Positions 63,398 through 64,000 of a DNA stretch of 64,000 bases are shown here, in pieces. The stretch is from the NCBI RefSeq assembly GCF_029227915.1, contig NC_079880.1, positions 2,358,001 through 2,422,000 of the forward strand. Direction: 5' to 3'. Positions within the stretch are counted from its first letter, which is position 1, and the number at the start of each line of letters is the position of its first letter. The translations under genes and the position numbers were made by a program. The DNA comes from Hydractinia symbiolongicarpus (lineage: Eukaryota; Cnidaria; Hydrozoa; Anthoathecata; Hydractiniidae). The notes beneath the pieces were generated by a model. The model was given only the letters and a program-made list of their open reading frames with translations. It had not been told where the DNA came from and did not search any database.

Positions 63398-64000
63398 CCC
63401 GGGATTTACGGGAAATCGCGGGTTTTCGTTTGCCGGCGATTAAACTTCTTTTATTCAGCGTCTCATCAGAAATGAAAACATTTTTAAAAACTACAAGCCT
63501 CATGGGCTTTAGTGGTGAAATAATAATTTAAAAAATCGTTCGGGAAATGAGTTTACACCCTGGGTACTTTCTTTGTATACTTTTGACTATACGGGCCGAG
63601 TCCGGGATTTACGGGAAATCGCAGGTTTTCGTTTGCCGGCGATTAAACTTCTTTTATTCAGCGTCTCATCAAAAATGAAAACATTTTTGAAAACTACAAG
63701 TCTCATGGGTTTAGTGGTAAAAAAATAAATTAAAAAATCGTTCGGGAAATGAGTTTACTCCCTGGGTACATTCTTTGTATACTTTTGACTATACGGGCCG
63801 AGTCCGGGATTTACGGGAAGTCGCGGGTTTTTGTTTACCGGCGATTAAACTTCTTTTATTCAGCGTCTCATCAAAAATGAAAGTATTTTTGAAAACTGCA
63901 AGTCTCATGCGTTTTAGTGGTGAAAAGATAATTGAAAAAATCGTTTCGGAAATGAGTTTACTCACAGGGTACTTTCTTTGTATACATTCGACTATACGGG
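63398..64000 (-). repeat. Satellite after the gap, inverted orientation
   Basis: About three monomers of the block 6 types. The last complete one carries GAAAGTATTTTTG and AACTGCAAGTC, matching the monomer near 62300-62340 and, in reverse complement, those near 53764 and 56011. The array runs off the window end. Confidence 0.92.

Larger units (their letters stand above)
1..64000. repeat. Tandem satellite array, about 203-bp monomer, filling the window
   Basis: The whole window consists of head-to-tail copies of one monomer, except for the strand flip at 58141/58142 and the N run at 62898-63397. Using the recurring GTATAGTC as phase mark, successive starts at 1, 203, 405, 608, 810, 1013 and 1216 give periods of 202-203 bp. 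A consensus counted by eye is 203 bp with 77 G or C (38%). I see no unique stretch longer than a few tens of bases, no transposon ends, no tRNA or rRNA, and no protein frame longer than 113 codons. It is eukaryotic satellite DNA of a family I cannot name. A centromeric or pericentromeric position is inference only. Confidence 0.98.
58142..64000 (-). repeat. Block 6: satellite array in inverted orientation
   Basis: Every monomer from here to the window end reads as reverse complement, with CCGGGATTTACGGGAAATCG, TTTGCCGGCGATTAAAC and GTATACTTTTGACTATAC in place of their complements. Monomer types match block 5, including the 167-bp deleted monomer and the ACTTGCAG type. The inverted DNA is therefore related to block 5 rather than to blocks 1-4. 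Confidence 0.95.

Noticed and set aside
62786-63531. Open frames of 225-239 codons near the window end
   Set aside because: They are open only because they cross the 500-N gap. The real residues on either side are the usual satellite frame.
1-64000. CRISPR array
   Set aside because: There are no short identical repeats with unrelated spacers. The entire 203-bp unit is repeated, with no cas genes, and the scale and HOR structure are eukaryotic satellite.
1-64000. Tandem tRNA, 5S rRNA or snRNA gene array
   Set aside because: No cloverleaf, internal A and B boxes or 5S-like internal control region could be read in the monomer on either strand.
1-64000. Telomeric or subtelomeric repeats
   Set aside because: No TTAGGG-, TTTAGGG- or TTAGG-type runs are seen on either strand.

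Overview
The whole window is one tandem satellite DNA array. No protein-coding gene, RNA gene or transposable element can be supported anywhere in it. The repeat unit (monomer) is about 203 bp (mostly 202-203) and tiles the window roughly 310 times. I do not recognise the family. The organism is a eukaryote, inferred from tens of kilobases of homogenised satellite with higher-order structure and from a run of exactly 500 N that looks like a scaffold gap. Species, and even kingdom, cannot be told from the sequence. Recurrent monomer variants are often C-to-T or G-to-A changes at CpG positions, which suggests a genome with CpG methylation. A centromeric or pericentromeric location is plausible but unproven.

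The monomer is bipartite. About 150 bp is AT-rich (near 31% GC) and carries T6-T8 tracts and a 9-bp dyad with a TTTT loop. About 53 bp is GC-rich (near 58% GC) and carries four CCCG tetramers spaced 10, 9 and 11 bp. Overall consensus GC is about 38%.

Layout: (1) 1-11954, an 8-monomer higher-order repeat (HOR) of 1621 bp with monomer types A-H, including 5-, 9- and 10-monomer variant units. (2) 11955-16633, irregular mixed monomers with a 53-bp duplication and a 36-bp deletion. (3) 16634-31016, mosaic HORs with local 6-, 8- and 9-monomer tandem duplications. (4) 31017-49819, a super-HOR of six units (3743, 2727, 2931, 1465, 4804 and 3133 bp). Each unit contains one to three copies of a junction with a 45-bp insertion, and neighbouring junctions within a unit are 857 bp apart. 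(5) 49820-58141, older-looking mixed monomers with a 167-bp deleted monomer, a 253-bp expanded monomer and a dispersed duplication of about 0.8 kb or more. (6) 58142-64000, the same satellite on the opposite strand, with a 7-monomer HOR of 1421 bp and a 500-N gap at 62898-63397.

The most notable observations are the strand switch at 58141/58142 with near-perfect palindromic arms, the variable-copy super-HOR in block 4, and a CENP-B-box-like motif with a one-base-short spacer. That motif is present in monomer subsets of the other blocks but absent over about 19.6 kb spanning block 4. Short open frames of 60-113 codons recur because the same satellite frame recurs. They rotate frame at each monomer (203 is not a multiple of 3) and are not genes.
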